Assembly: GCA_905373425.1 (NCBI GenBank)
Contig: CAJPST010000058.1
Coordinates: 1 to 11,743 of the forward strand
Direction: 5' to 3'
Length of the DNA stretch: 11,743 bases
Origin: an uncultured Mesocricetibacter sp.
GTDB taxonomy: Bacteria; Pseudomonadota; Gammaproteobacteria; Enterobacterales; Pasteurellaceae
Below are positions 1-6,031 of the stretch, one piece after another. Within the stretch, counting starts at the first letter, position 1. Each line of letters begins with the position of its first letter. Below the pieces are notes generated by a model that was not told the DNA's origin, did not search any database, and saw only the letters and a program-made list of their open reading frames with translations. The position numbers were made by a program, and so were the translations under genes.

Positions 1-476
1 ATACTGATGATCATGATGCGGAATGTCGTCGTTATGAAGAAAAAATCAAATCCTACGGCAAAATTAATTTATTTCTGGGTGGTGTTGGTGTGGATGGGCA
101 TATTGCCTTCAATGAACCGGCATCTTCACTCAGTTCCCGCACACGGATTAAGACCTTGACGGAAGACACATTAATTGCCAATTCACGTTTTTTTAATAAT
201 GATGTCTCTCAGGTGCCTAAATACGCTTTAACTATCGGTGTGGCTACCTTATTAGATGCGGAAGAAGTGATGTTATTAATCACCGGGCATAGTAAGGCAT
301 TGGCATTGCAGGCTTGTGTGGAAGGAAGTGTAAACCATTTTTGGACGGTCAGTGCATTGCAATTACATCGCCACTGGTTGGTAGTTTGCGATGAACCTGC
401 TACACAAGAGTTGAAAGTGAAAACGGTGAAATATTTTACGGAGCTGGAAGCGCGAGCAATTCACAGCGTCTTATAA
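1..476 (+). CDS. nagB: Glucosamine-6-phosphate deaminase, 3' part
   Basis: This is the C-terminal 157 residues of NagB, with the 5' end outside the window. The frame is open from base 3 to a TAA at 474-476. NagB converts glucosamine-6-phosphate to fructose-6-phosphate plus ammonia in the cytoplasm. The active-site stretch GVGVDGHIAFNEP is visible. Its Asp (93-95), His (99-101) and Glu (114-116) correspond to the catalytic Asp141, His143 and Glu148 of E. coli NagB. The next segment, SSRTRIKTLT, keeps the Arg and Lys that bind the allosteric activator GlcNAc-6-phosphate in E. coli (Arg158, Lys160), so activation by GlcNAc-6-P is likely. The block ANSRFFNNDVSQVPKYALT and the ending ELKVKTVKYFTELEA are also typical of the family. 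The gene lies 20 nt upstream of nagA on the same strand and is surely co-transcribed with it. The operon promoter is outside the window. Confidence 0.97.
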   Translation, partial: TDDHDAECRRYEEKIKSYGKINLFLGGVGVDGHIAFNEPASSLSSRTRIKTLTEDTLIANSRFFNNDVSQVPKYALTIGVATLLDAEEVMLLITGHSKALALQACVEGSVNHFWTVSALQLHRHWLVVCDEPATQELKVKTVKYFTELEARAIHSVL

Positions 477-496
477 AAAATAAAGGAGAGTGCGTC

Positions 497-1636
497 ATGC
501 AATATGCATTTACGAATGGTGTTATTTATACTGGGTATGAAATTTTATATGGTCATGCTGTGATTGTAGAAAATGATCTTATTAAAGCGATAGTGCCTGA
601 AGAAAAATTACCACATGGAATTCAACAAGTTAATTTAAACGGCAATAATCTGACAGCCGGATTTATTGATTTGCAATTAAATGGTTGTGGTGGAGTGATG
701 TTCAATGAACAAACCACAGTGGAAACCTTGGAAATTATGCAGGCGACCAATCTTAAATCGGGAACGACCAGTTATTTGCCAACCTTTATCACATCACCTG
801 ATGAAGGCATGAAAAGTGCGGTCAAGGTTATGCGTGATTATTTAGCGAAATATCGAAATCAAGCATTAGGTTTACACTTGGAAGGACCTTACCTCAGCAA
901 AGAAAAAAAAGGTGTACACCGTGAAGAATATATCCGTGAAATTACGCCGGAAATGAAAACATTTTTGTGTGACAATGCGGATGTGATCACTAAAATTACT
1001 TTGGCAGCTGAGAACCCGACTACGCAATACATTGCTGATTTTGTCGAAAAAGGAATTATAGTTTCCCTTGGGCATTCTAATGCGACCTATGAAGTTGCCA
1101 ACCAGGCAATTGCAAAAGGAATTGGATTTGCGACCCATTTACACAATGCCATGTCGCCGATTAGTTCAGGACGTGCGATGGGAGTCGTTGGTGCGGTGTT
1201 GGACAGCGATCTTTACGCGGGTATTATTGTAGACGGATTGCACGTTGAATTCGGAAACGTTCGCATTGCAAAAAAAGTTAAGGGTGACAAACTTTGTATT
1301 GTTACTGATGCAACGGCGGCGGCTGGTTCCGACATTGAGTCTTTCATCTTCGTCGGTAAAACCGTATATGTTCGCGACGGTAAATGTTATGATGCCAACG
1401 GTACGCTCGGAGGGGCATCGGTGACCATGATCGAATCGGTGGAAAATGCTGTGAAAAAAGTTGGCATTTCACTTGATGAAACCTTGCGGATGTGCAATCT
1501 TTACCCGGCTAGGGCAATTGGTGTAGATGATCATTTAGGTTCTATCGAAGCAGGTAAAATTGCGAATTTGACGGTGTTCACGCACGATTTCAAAGTGATT
1601 GGCACCGCAGTGAACGGCGAATGGAAAGCCAATTAA
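497..1636 (+). CDS. nagA: N-acetylglucosamine-6-phosphate deacetylase
   Basis: NagA removes the acetyl group from GlcNAc-6-phosphate, giving glucosamine-6-phosphate (the NagB substrate) and acetate. The 379 residues fit the family length (382 in E. coli). It is a metal-dependent amidohydrolase-fold enzyme. The metal and catalytic residues are visible: Glu129 in HLEGPY, His193 in SLGHSNATY, His214 in ATHLHNAMS, and catalytic Asp271 in VTDATAAAG. His249 in VDGLHV is the expected substrate contact. The C-terminal motif LGSIEAGKIANLTVF is typical of amidohydrolases. The ATG at 497 is preceded by AAGGAG (483-488) at 8-nt spacing. It lies 20 nt after nagB, and a hairpin terminator follows at 1708-1732, so it ends the nag operon. 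One uptake signal sits inside the gene at 814-822. Confidence 0.97.
   Translation: MQYAFTNGVIYTGYEILYGHAVIVENDLIKAIVPEEKLPHGIQQVNLNGNNLTAGFIDLQLNGCGGVMFNEQTTVETLEIMQATNLKSGTTSYLPTFITSPDEGMKSAVKVMRDYLAKYRNQALGLHLEGPYLSKEKKGVHREEYIREITPEMKTFLCDNADVITKITLAAENPTTQYIADFVEKGIIVSLGHSNATYEVANQAIAKGIGFATHLHNAMSPISSGRAMGVVGAVLDSDLYAGIIVDGLHVEFGNVRIAKKVKGDKLCIVTDATAAAGSDIESFIFVGKTVYVRDGKCYDANGTLGGASVTMIESVENAVKKVGISLDETLRMCNLYPARAIGVDDHLGSIEAGKIANLTVFTHDFKVIGTAVNGEWKAN
814..822 (+). repeat. DNA uptake signal core in nagA
   Basis: Perfect AAGTGCGGT in the nagA reading frame, encoding part of MKSAVKV in a region away from the catalytic motifs. Confidence 0.9.
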
Positions 1637-1652
1637 CCTAATCTTGATAAAA

Positions 1653-1677
1653 TTCGAAAAACTTCAATTTTTTCGAC
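1653..1677. repeat. Short AT-rich inverted repeat after nagA
   Basis: TCGAAAAA (1654-1661) and TTTTTCGA (1669-1676) are perfect complements around a 7-nt loop. The right arm runs into an uptake signal core (1676-1684). This could be a weak hairpin at the end of the nagA transcript, but the stronger terminator lies about 30 nt further on. I see it only as a sequence pattern. Confidence 0.35.
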
Positions 1678-1684
1678 CGCACTT
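1676..1684 (-). repeat. DNA uptake signal core (USS), 3' of nagA
   Basis: ACCGCACTT is the complement of the H. influenzae-type 9-mer AAGTGCGGT. It lies in the nagA-nagC gap, just before the terminator hairpin. Such signals mark self DNA for natural transformation in this family. Confidence 0.9.
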
Positions 1685-1707
1685 TAGATATTTCTTCCTG
1701 CGTTTTT

Positions 1708-1732
1708 AGTGGCGTTAAGCGCCACTTTTTTT
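1708..1732 (+). terminator. Rho-independent terminator of the nagBA operon
   Basis: AGTGGCG (1708-1714), a 5-nt loop, and CGCCACT (1720-1726) form a perfect 7-bp GC-rich stem. It is followed by an uninterrupted run of seven T (1726-1732, the first T closing the stem). The hairpin lies 72 nt after the nagA stop and 70 nt before nagC. nagC is therefore expected to have its own promoter, with at most read-through from nagBA. Confidence 0.88.
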
Positions 1733-1736
1733 ATGC

Positions 1737-1765
1737 TAGAAATTAATGGCAATTCATTTTAAAAT
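1737..1765 (+). promoter_or_regulatory. Candidate nagC promoter with palindromic -10 region
   Basis: TAGAAA (1737-1742, 4 of 6 matches to TTGACA) and TAAAAT (1760-1765, 5 of 6 matches to TATAAT) are separated by 17 bp. The predicted transcript start is near 1772, about 30 nt before the nagC ATG. The -10 lies within the perfect 10-bp palindrome ATTTTAAAAT (1756-1765), which could be a repressor half-site, possibly for NagC autoregulation. It does not clearly match the E. coli NagC consensus, so the operator idea is weak. Confidence 0.4.
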
Positions 1766-1801
1766 AACATAAAACAGGCAAGACGACAGAAGGACGGAAG
1801 A

Positions 1802-3031
1802 ATGCAAATTAATCAAATTGTGAATGTGGATTTGGTTAAACAGATGAATAGCGCAGTTGTATATAAACTAATCGACAGACAAGGCCCTATTTCGCGTATT
1901 CAGATTTCCGAGCTTAGTCAGCTTGCGCCTGCCAGTGTCACAAAAATTACGCGTAACCTGTTGGCGCGTGGGTTAATTAAAGAAGTAGAGCAACAACAAT
2001 CGACGGGTGGCCGTCGTGCAACTTCTATCGTATCGGAACATAAAGCATTTCGTACCTTACTTATTCATTTCGGTCGGGAAGAACTGATCCTAGCAATGAT
2101 GGATTTGTCGACTAAATTGTTAAAAAAACAAAATCTAGAGCTACCCGACACACACGAGATTGCGCTTATTGAAGAATATTTAATTGAGCAACTTGAAGAG
2201 TTTATTCGCCAAAATGAAAAACGTGGTAGCGAACTGATCGCTATTGGTATCACTGTGTCGGGTTTTGTGAATAGTAAAAATCTGATTGAAGATTTACCGC
2301 ACTTTGTATTAAACGAACCTTGGGATTTGGCGAATCGCATTGCAAACCGTTTCAATCTGCCGACGTTTATCGGACAGGATGTACGCAGTCTTGCGTTAGC
2401 GGAGCATTATTTTGGCGTAACGAAGGATTGTTTTGATTCTTTATTATTGCGCATTCATCGCGGTGTAGGCGCGGGAATTGTGATTAATCATGAGGTGTTT
2501 CAAGGTTATAAAAGTAATGCGGGTGAAATCGGACATATTCAGGTAGATCCCCTTGGCAAACGTTGTTTGTGTGGCAATGTTGGTTGCTTGGAAACTGTGG
2601 TAAGTAATTCTGCGATTGAAAATAAAATGCAACAAATGCTGGAAGACGGCTATCACAGTAAATGGCTGTCACTGGAAAGCCACGATATTGAAGCTATTTG
2701 TAAAGCAAGCAATAAGCAAGACGAAGTCGCCACCGAATTGATCGAGCATGTCGGTGTTCAAATCGGGCGTGTATTGGCGATGAGCGTAAATATGTTTAAT
2801 CCGGAAAAAATTGTGATTTCGGGTGAGATTACACAGGCGAAGAATATTCTATTTGCGGCTATCCGTAAAACGCTGGAAACTCATGCTTTGCCATCTTTTG
2901 TGGTAAATACGCCATTGGTAGCTTCAGAGTTGCATAATGAAGATGTGATTGGTGCATTTGCATTAATTAAACGAGCCCTGTGGGACGGTTCGTTGCTAAA
3001 ACACTTATTAGCCGGGCAGAATGACAGTTGA
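1802..3031 (+). CDS. nagC: NagC, ROK-family repressor of GlcNAc genes
   Basis: This 409-residue ROK-family regulator closely resembles E. coli NagC (406 residues) along its whole length. It starts with the NagC-like VNVDLVKQMNSAVVYKLID. A winged helix-turn-helix follows at about residues 24-60 (GPISRIQISELSQLAPASV is the core), then the linker STGGRR (67-72). The ROK sugar-binding domain contains the zinc site GEIGHIQVDPLGKRCLCGN, with His245, Cys255, Cys257 and Cys262. NagC of enterobacteria is released from DNA by GlcNAc-6-phosphate, the substrate of the neighbouring nagA. Mlc is the nearest alternative, but the N-terminal sequence and the nagBA linkage favour NagC. The ATG at 1802 has AGGA (1791-1794) at 7-nt spacing. 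An uptake signal lies inside at 2296-2304. Confidence 0.93.
   Translation: MQINQIVNVDLVKQMNSAVVYKLIDRQGPISRIQISELSQLAPASVTKITRNLLARGLIKEVEQQQSTGGRRATSIVSEHKAFRTLLIHFGREELILAMMDLSTKLLKKQNLELPDTHEIALIEEYLIEQLEEFIRQNEKRGSELIAIGITVSGFVNSKNLIEDLPHFVLNEPWDLANRIANRFNLPTFIGQDVRSLALAEHYFGVTKDCFDSLLLRIHRGVGAGIVINHEVFQGYKSNAGEIGHIQVDPLGKRCLCGNVGCLETVVSNSAIENKMQQMLEDGYHSKWLSLESHDIEAICKASNKQDEVATELIEHVGVQIGRVLAMSVNMFNPEKIVISGEITQAKNILFAAIRKTLETHALPSFVVNTPLVASELHNEDVIGAFALIKRALWDGSLLKHLLAGQNDS
2296..2304 (-). repeat. DNA uptake signal core in nagC
   Basis: Perfect ACCGCACTT (complement of AAGTGCGGT) inside nagC, encoding part of DLPHFVL. Confidence 0.9.
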
Positions 3032-3072
3032 TGATGGGACAGGTTTAAGTTCCCTCAGAACGCTCTCTCGAT

Positions 3073-3124
3073 AATTTGGCATAGTAGGGAAAATGGTTGA
3101 TTTTTCTTGCTACTATGCCAAATT
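3073..3124. repeat. Large perfect inverted repeat between nagC and manA
   Basis: AATTTGGCATAGTAG (3073-3087) and CTACTATGCCAAATT (3110-3124) are perfect 15-bp complements. The 22-nt loop contains a second, inner pairing GAAAA/TTTTC (3089-3093 with 3102-3106). Together they make a long two-part stem. It lies 41 nt after the nagC stop and 6 nt before the manA stop, in the gap between converging genes. That is the place for a bidirectional terminator. However, neither strand has a T-run after the stem, so it is not a standard intrinsic terminator. It could be a U-poor terminator or 3'-end stabiliser, or a short mobile-type repeat. Confidence 0.85.
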
Positions 3125-3130
3125 CAGATC

Positions 3131-4333
3131 TTAAGGCAGTTTTGCCAGCACACAGTAGCCGTCCTCTACACCTTCAATTTCATACGCCGTGTTGGCGCAG
3201 ATAAAGGCAGATTCCCCTTGGCTGAGAGAAAGTGCGGTGGATTTTTCGTGAATTTTTACGTTACCTTTCATCACTAATAAAATCGTCGCGCTTTCCGATT
3301 TGCTTTGAATCAGTGCACCTTTCCGACAGTTTACGTTTTCCAATGCAAAGTCTTTCGCCGGAGTAGAATAAGTGAAAACCGGTTTATCCGCTGGTGCAGG
3401 TGGGATAATTTGCGGTTCCACTTCGCGACAGTCGATAACTTTTAATAACTCCGGAATGTCAATATGTTTCGGGGTTAAACCGCCACGAATGACATTGTCC
3501 GAACAAGCCATTAATTCAATATTTTGTCCGCGTAAATAGGCGTGCGGAATGCCTGCATCTTGAAAAATTCCTTCACCCGGTTTGATGTGAACAATGTTAA
3601 ACAGATAAAAACAAATCAGCCCTGCATCAAGTTTATCGGCCGGAATATCCATTGATTCCATTGAATACAATACCCAATAATCAGGGTTATCAAGTGTTAG
3701 CTCATTATTTTGATAAGCCGTTTGGTTGGCGTTGATAATCGGATTCAACCAGGTTTCAAGTTGATTTTGCTCCGCTTGCATAATATCGGCATAGAAAGCG
3801 TGTAAATCCTGAGTTGCCAGTTTGTCGCAAAGTGCGGTCAAACTTGGACGAGTTTTTAAGGTATCGATAATTTTGCCTTTGCTTTTGAAACCATGTAATA
3901 GCCAGAAATCAGACAGAGCAATCATCATCTCCGGTTTATGGTTATTATCTTTATAAGTGCGTTTAGGATCTTTTAAATCCACTTTGTTGTCATTTTCAGC
4001 AGCAAATCCGATTTCTGCTTGTTTCTTCGTCGGGTGCAATTGAATTGAAAGCGGTTTTTTCACATCCAAAATTTTTAATAAATAAGGTAATCCATCACCG
4101 AATAAGGCGCGACTTTGTGCACCAAGAGCGGTTGGATTTTGTGCTAAAAATTCGGTTAATGGTTGAGACGAACCGTTCGTTTCAATTAACGAGGGAGAAG
4201 AACTGTGCGCGCCCAGCCAATATTCGGCGTAATATTGTTCCGCTTTGGCGATATGTAACAGGGTAGGAATATAGTCTTTTCCGCCCCAAACGTAATGCTG
4301 TAATGTGCCGGTAAGTTTGTAAATGTTACTCAT
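3131..4333 (-). CDS. manA: Mannose-6-phosphate isomerase (class I)
   Basis: ManA interconverts mannose-6-phosphate and fructose-6-phosphate. It is a zinc enzyme of the cupin fold. With the start chosen here it has 400 residues (391 in E. coli). Zinc ligands match the type I family: Gln98 and His100 in PLSIQLHPTKKQAE, Glu135 in NHKPEMMIAL, and His264 in DAGIPHAYLRG. Arg283 in DNVIRGGLTPKH is the expected catalytic arginine. The family opening LQHYVWGGKDYIP is present. I chose the ATG at 4333 over the in-frame ATG at 4348, because the GAGGAAA that overlaps the upstream ATG is the ribosome site for the downstream one (AGGA, then 8 nt). The gene is monocistronic and separated from frdD by a terminator. 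It converges on nagC, and both feed or sense fructose-6-phosphate metabolism. Two uptake signals lie inside. Confidence 0.96.
   Translation of the reverse strand: MSNIYKLTGTLQHYVWGGKDYIPTLLHIAKAEQYYAEYWLGAHSSSPSLIETNGSSQPLTEFLAQNPTALGAQSRALFGDGLPYLLKILDVKKPLSIQLHPTKKQAEIGFAAENDNKVDLKDPKRTYKDNNHKPEMMIALSDFWLLHGFKSKGKIIDTLKTRPSLTALCDKLATQDLHAFYADIMQAEQNQLETWLNPIINANQTAYQNNELTLDNPDYWVLYSMESMDIPADKLDAGLICFYLFNIVHIKPGEGIFQDAGIPHAYLRGQNIELMACSDNVIRGGLTPKHIDIPELLKVIDCREVEPQIIPPAPADKPVFTYSTPAKDFALENVNCRKGALIQSKSESATILLVMKGNVKIHEKSTALSLSQGESAFICANTAYEIEGVEDGYCVLAKLP
3230..3238 (+). repeat. DNA uptake signal core in manA
   Basis: Perfect AAGTGCGGT near the 3' end of manA (on the strand opposite to the gene). 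Confidence 0.9.
3830..3838 (+). repeat. Second DNA uptake signal core in manA
   Basis: Perfect AAGTGCGGT inside manA, 600 bp from the first and in the same orientation. Confidence 0.9.
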
Positions 4334-4424
4334 TGAGTGTTTCCTCATTATTTTATATGCCTGATGCTTTCAGAAATATGGAATGTATAAGCGATTCAGG
4401 CTTTTCTTTATAGATAACCGCGCA

Positions 4425-4433
4425 AAGTGCGGT
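4425..4433 (+). repeat. DNA uptake signal core between frdD and manA
   Basis: Perfect AAGTGCGGT in the frdD-manA gap, upstream of manA and about 20 nt past the frd terminator. ACCGC at 4417-4421 pairs with its GCGGT (4429-4433), giving a small 5-bp hairpin. Confidence 0.9.
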
Positions 4434-4451
4434 CAGTTTTTCGATAAAAAT

Positions 4452-4487
4452 AAAAAACCTCTTTTATGCTGACAAAAGAGGTTTTTA
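4452..4487 (-). terminator. Rho-independent terminator of frdABCD
   Basis: AAAAACCTCTTTT (4453-4465) and AAAAGAGGTTTTT (4474-4486) form a perfect 13-bp stem around an 8-nt loop. On the minus strand the stem is followed by a T-rich tail (T6, A, T5). It starts 16 nt after the frdD stop and should keep frd transcripts out of manA. The stem also has a short T-run on the + strand. Confidence 0.93.
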
Positions 4488-4502
4488 GCCATAAGAATAA
4501 AA

Positions 4503-4847
4503 CTAGACACTGATAACCGCAAATAATGCGATCACACTGTATAGTGCAGCTAACCCATAGAAAATCACATTGCCGGCAGGAACATGCATCTTCAGATCAT
4601 GCATACCGTGATGAACGCGGTGTAATCCTGCCCACATAGGGAAGATAGTCAGGGCTAAAATGACTAATTTGCCAAACCAGTTATGTGCAAAGGCGATAAT
4701 ATTGTCCGGTGAAATAATACCGAACGGTAATAAAATTCCCAAGATAAAAATCAGCACAGGAAACGCGAGACCGCTCACCATTCCGCCTGCACTAAACATT
4801 AACCAGACAGGTGGTTCGTTTGAACGTTTTGGTTGTTGATTATTCAT
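4503..4847 (-). CDS. frdD: Fumarate reductase membrane anchor subunit D
   Basis: This 114-residue hydrophobic anchor binds the FrdAB catalytic pair to the cytoplasmic membrane and, with FrdC, forms the quinone sites. Three membrane helices are visible at about residues 15-41, 56-78 and 92-113. The FrdD signature GLHRVHHGMHDLKMHVPAG (74-92) is intact, including the paired His near the quinol site. The N-terminal PKRSNEPP followed by SAGGMVSG matches E. coli FrdD. The ATG has GGAGGAGA just upstream and lies 12 nt after frdC. It is the last gene of the operon, followed by the hairpin at 4452-4487. Confidence 0.95.
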   Translation of the reverse strand: MNNQQPKRSNEPPVWLMFSAGGMVSGLAFPVLIFILGILLPFGIISPDNIIAFAHNWFGKLVILALTIFPMWAGLHRVHHGMHDLKMHVPAGNVIFYGLAALYSVIALFAVISV

Positions 4848-4859
4848 TTTCTCTCCTCC

Positions 4860-5252
4860 CTAGATGAATACCAAGATTAACGCCAATAGGGTCACAACAG
4901 CAAATGCGATGCGCAATGCGTTGCGAATAAGAGTGGACGGTAATCCGGTCGTGCCCGACATAACTTCTCCCGTCATGTCGAATAAGGTCACAGCGTGTAA
5001 AATTAATGCTGCCAGTGAAATAATATTAAGAATCACCACAAGCGGGTTTTGTAAAAACGGAATGAAACTTTCCACAAAGCCCATCGGTTTGCCGAGGCAA
5101 ATCACGCCGTAAAGCAACACTAAACTGAACCAAACGGTTGGTAATGCAGTTGCTTCGCGCACCATATAAAATTTATAGAAATCCCAGCTTTTCCACCAAG
5201 TCGGGGTCATTTCACGCACATATTTTTTGCGTTTTGTTGTTGTAACTGTCAT
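4860..5252 (-). CDS. frdC: Fumarate reductase membrane anchor subunit C
   Basis: FrdC is the second membrane anchor of quinol:fumarate reductase. The 130 residues fit the family (131 in E. coli). The opening KRKKYVREMTPTWWKSWDFY is diagnostic. Arg32-Glu33 in YMVREATALP correspond to the quinone-site Arg28 and Glu29 of E. coli FrdC, and His86 corresponds to His82. Three helices lie at about 34-54, 66-92 and 108-129. The middle loop is shorter than in E. coli. The start has AGGGGG upstream. The gene begins 8 nt after the frdB stop, as expected for a coupled operon. Confidence 0.95.
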   Translation of the reverse strand: MTVTTTKRKKYVREMTPTWWKSWDFYKFYMVREATALPTVWFSLVLLYGVICLGKPMGFVESFIPFLQNPLVVILNIISLAALILHAVTLFDMTGEVMSGTTGLPSTLIRNALRIAFAVVTLLALILVFI

Positions 5253-5260
5253 GGAACCCC

Positions 5261-6031
5261 CTATGCTTTCGGTTTGATCATTGAAATGAGATAGTCTTTC
5301 GCACTTTCCAATTTGCCTTGGTTAATTGCAGCGGCAGGGTTAACGTGTTTCGGACATACCTCAGAACACGCACCGACGAAAGTACAACTCCAAACTCCGT
5401 TTTCACTGTTTAGTAACGGCATACGTTGCGCTTTACCCGTATCACGGTTATCCAAATTGTAACGATGTGCCATAGTCAAGGCTGCCGGACCGATAAACTC
5501 AGGATTTAAACCGAATTGTGGACACGCGGCATAACATAAACCGCAGTTAATACACATAGAGAACTGACGGTATTTTTCCAACTGTTTCGGTGTTTGTTTA
5601 GTACGGCTTTTTGCCAGTTCGGAAGAAGGATGCGGTTTACCATCCAATTCCGGCATTTTATTACCGATAATATACGGTTTGATGGCTTCCAGACTTTCAA
5701 TAAAGTGGCTTAAATCTACTACTAAGTCACGTTCAATCGGGAAGTTTGCTAAGGCTTCAATACGCATATGTCCGCTGTAATCACGTAAGAACGTTTTACA
5801 GGCCAGTTTTGGTAAACCGTTTACCATCATCCCACAGGAACCACAGATCGCCATTCGGCAAGACCAACGATAAGACAACTCAGGATCAAGACGGTCTTTA
5901 ATATAGCCCAATGCGTCAAGCAAGGACGTTTGGTTATCATAAGGGACTTGATAAGTGCGTAAGTATGGCTCTTTATCCGCTTCAGGGTTGTAGCGCAATA
6001 CTTCAACATTCATAATTGCTTGATTAGCCAT
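5261..6031 (-). CDS. frdB: Fumarate reductase iron-sulfur subunit
   Basis: FrdB carries electrons from the membrane quinol site to the FAD of FrdA through three iron-sulfur clusters. The 256 residues include all cluster ligands. The [2Fe-2S] set is Cys58, Cys63, Cys66 and Cys78 (CRMAICGSCG). The [4Fe-4S] set is Cys160, Cys163, Cys166 and Cys226, and the [3Fe-4S] set is Cys170, Cys216 and Cys222. I chose the ATG at 6031 (MANQAIMNVEVLRYNPE) over an in-frame ATG at 6091. It has AAGGAGC 6 nt upstream, matches relatives, and the longer form would run deep into frdA. The start overlaps the frdA stop by 8 nt, which suggests translational coupling. Confidence 0.96.
   Translation of the reverse strand: MANQAIMNVEVLRYNPEADKEPYLRTYQVPYDNQTSLLDALGYIKDRLDPELSYRWSCRMAICGSCGMMVNGLPKLACKTFLRDYSGHMRIEALANFPIERDLVVDLSHFIESLEAIKPYIIGNKMPELDGKPHPSSELAKSRTKQTPKQLEKYRQFSMCINCGLCYAACPQFGLNPEFIGPAALTMAHRYNLDNRDTGKAQRMPLLNSENGVWSCTFVGACSEVCPKHVNPAAAINQGKLESAKDYLISMIKPKA

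Noticed and set aside
1189..1197. Uptake-signal-like TGGTGCGGT in nagA
   Set aside because: It differs from the 9-base core at the start (TGG rather than AAG), so it is only a near match.
4334..4348. Longer N-terminus for manA from the ATG at 4348
   Set aside because: That ATG overlaps the GAGGAAA ribosome site that serves the ATG at 4333, and it adds residues not expected in the family.
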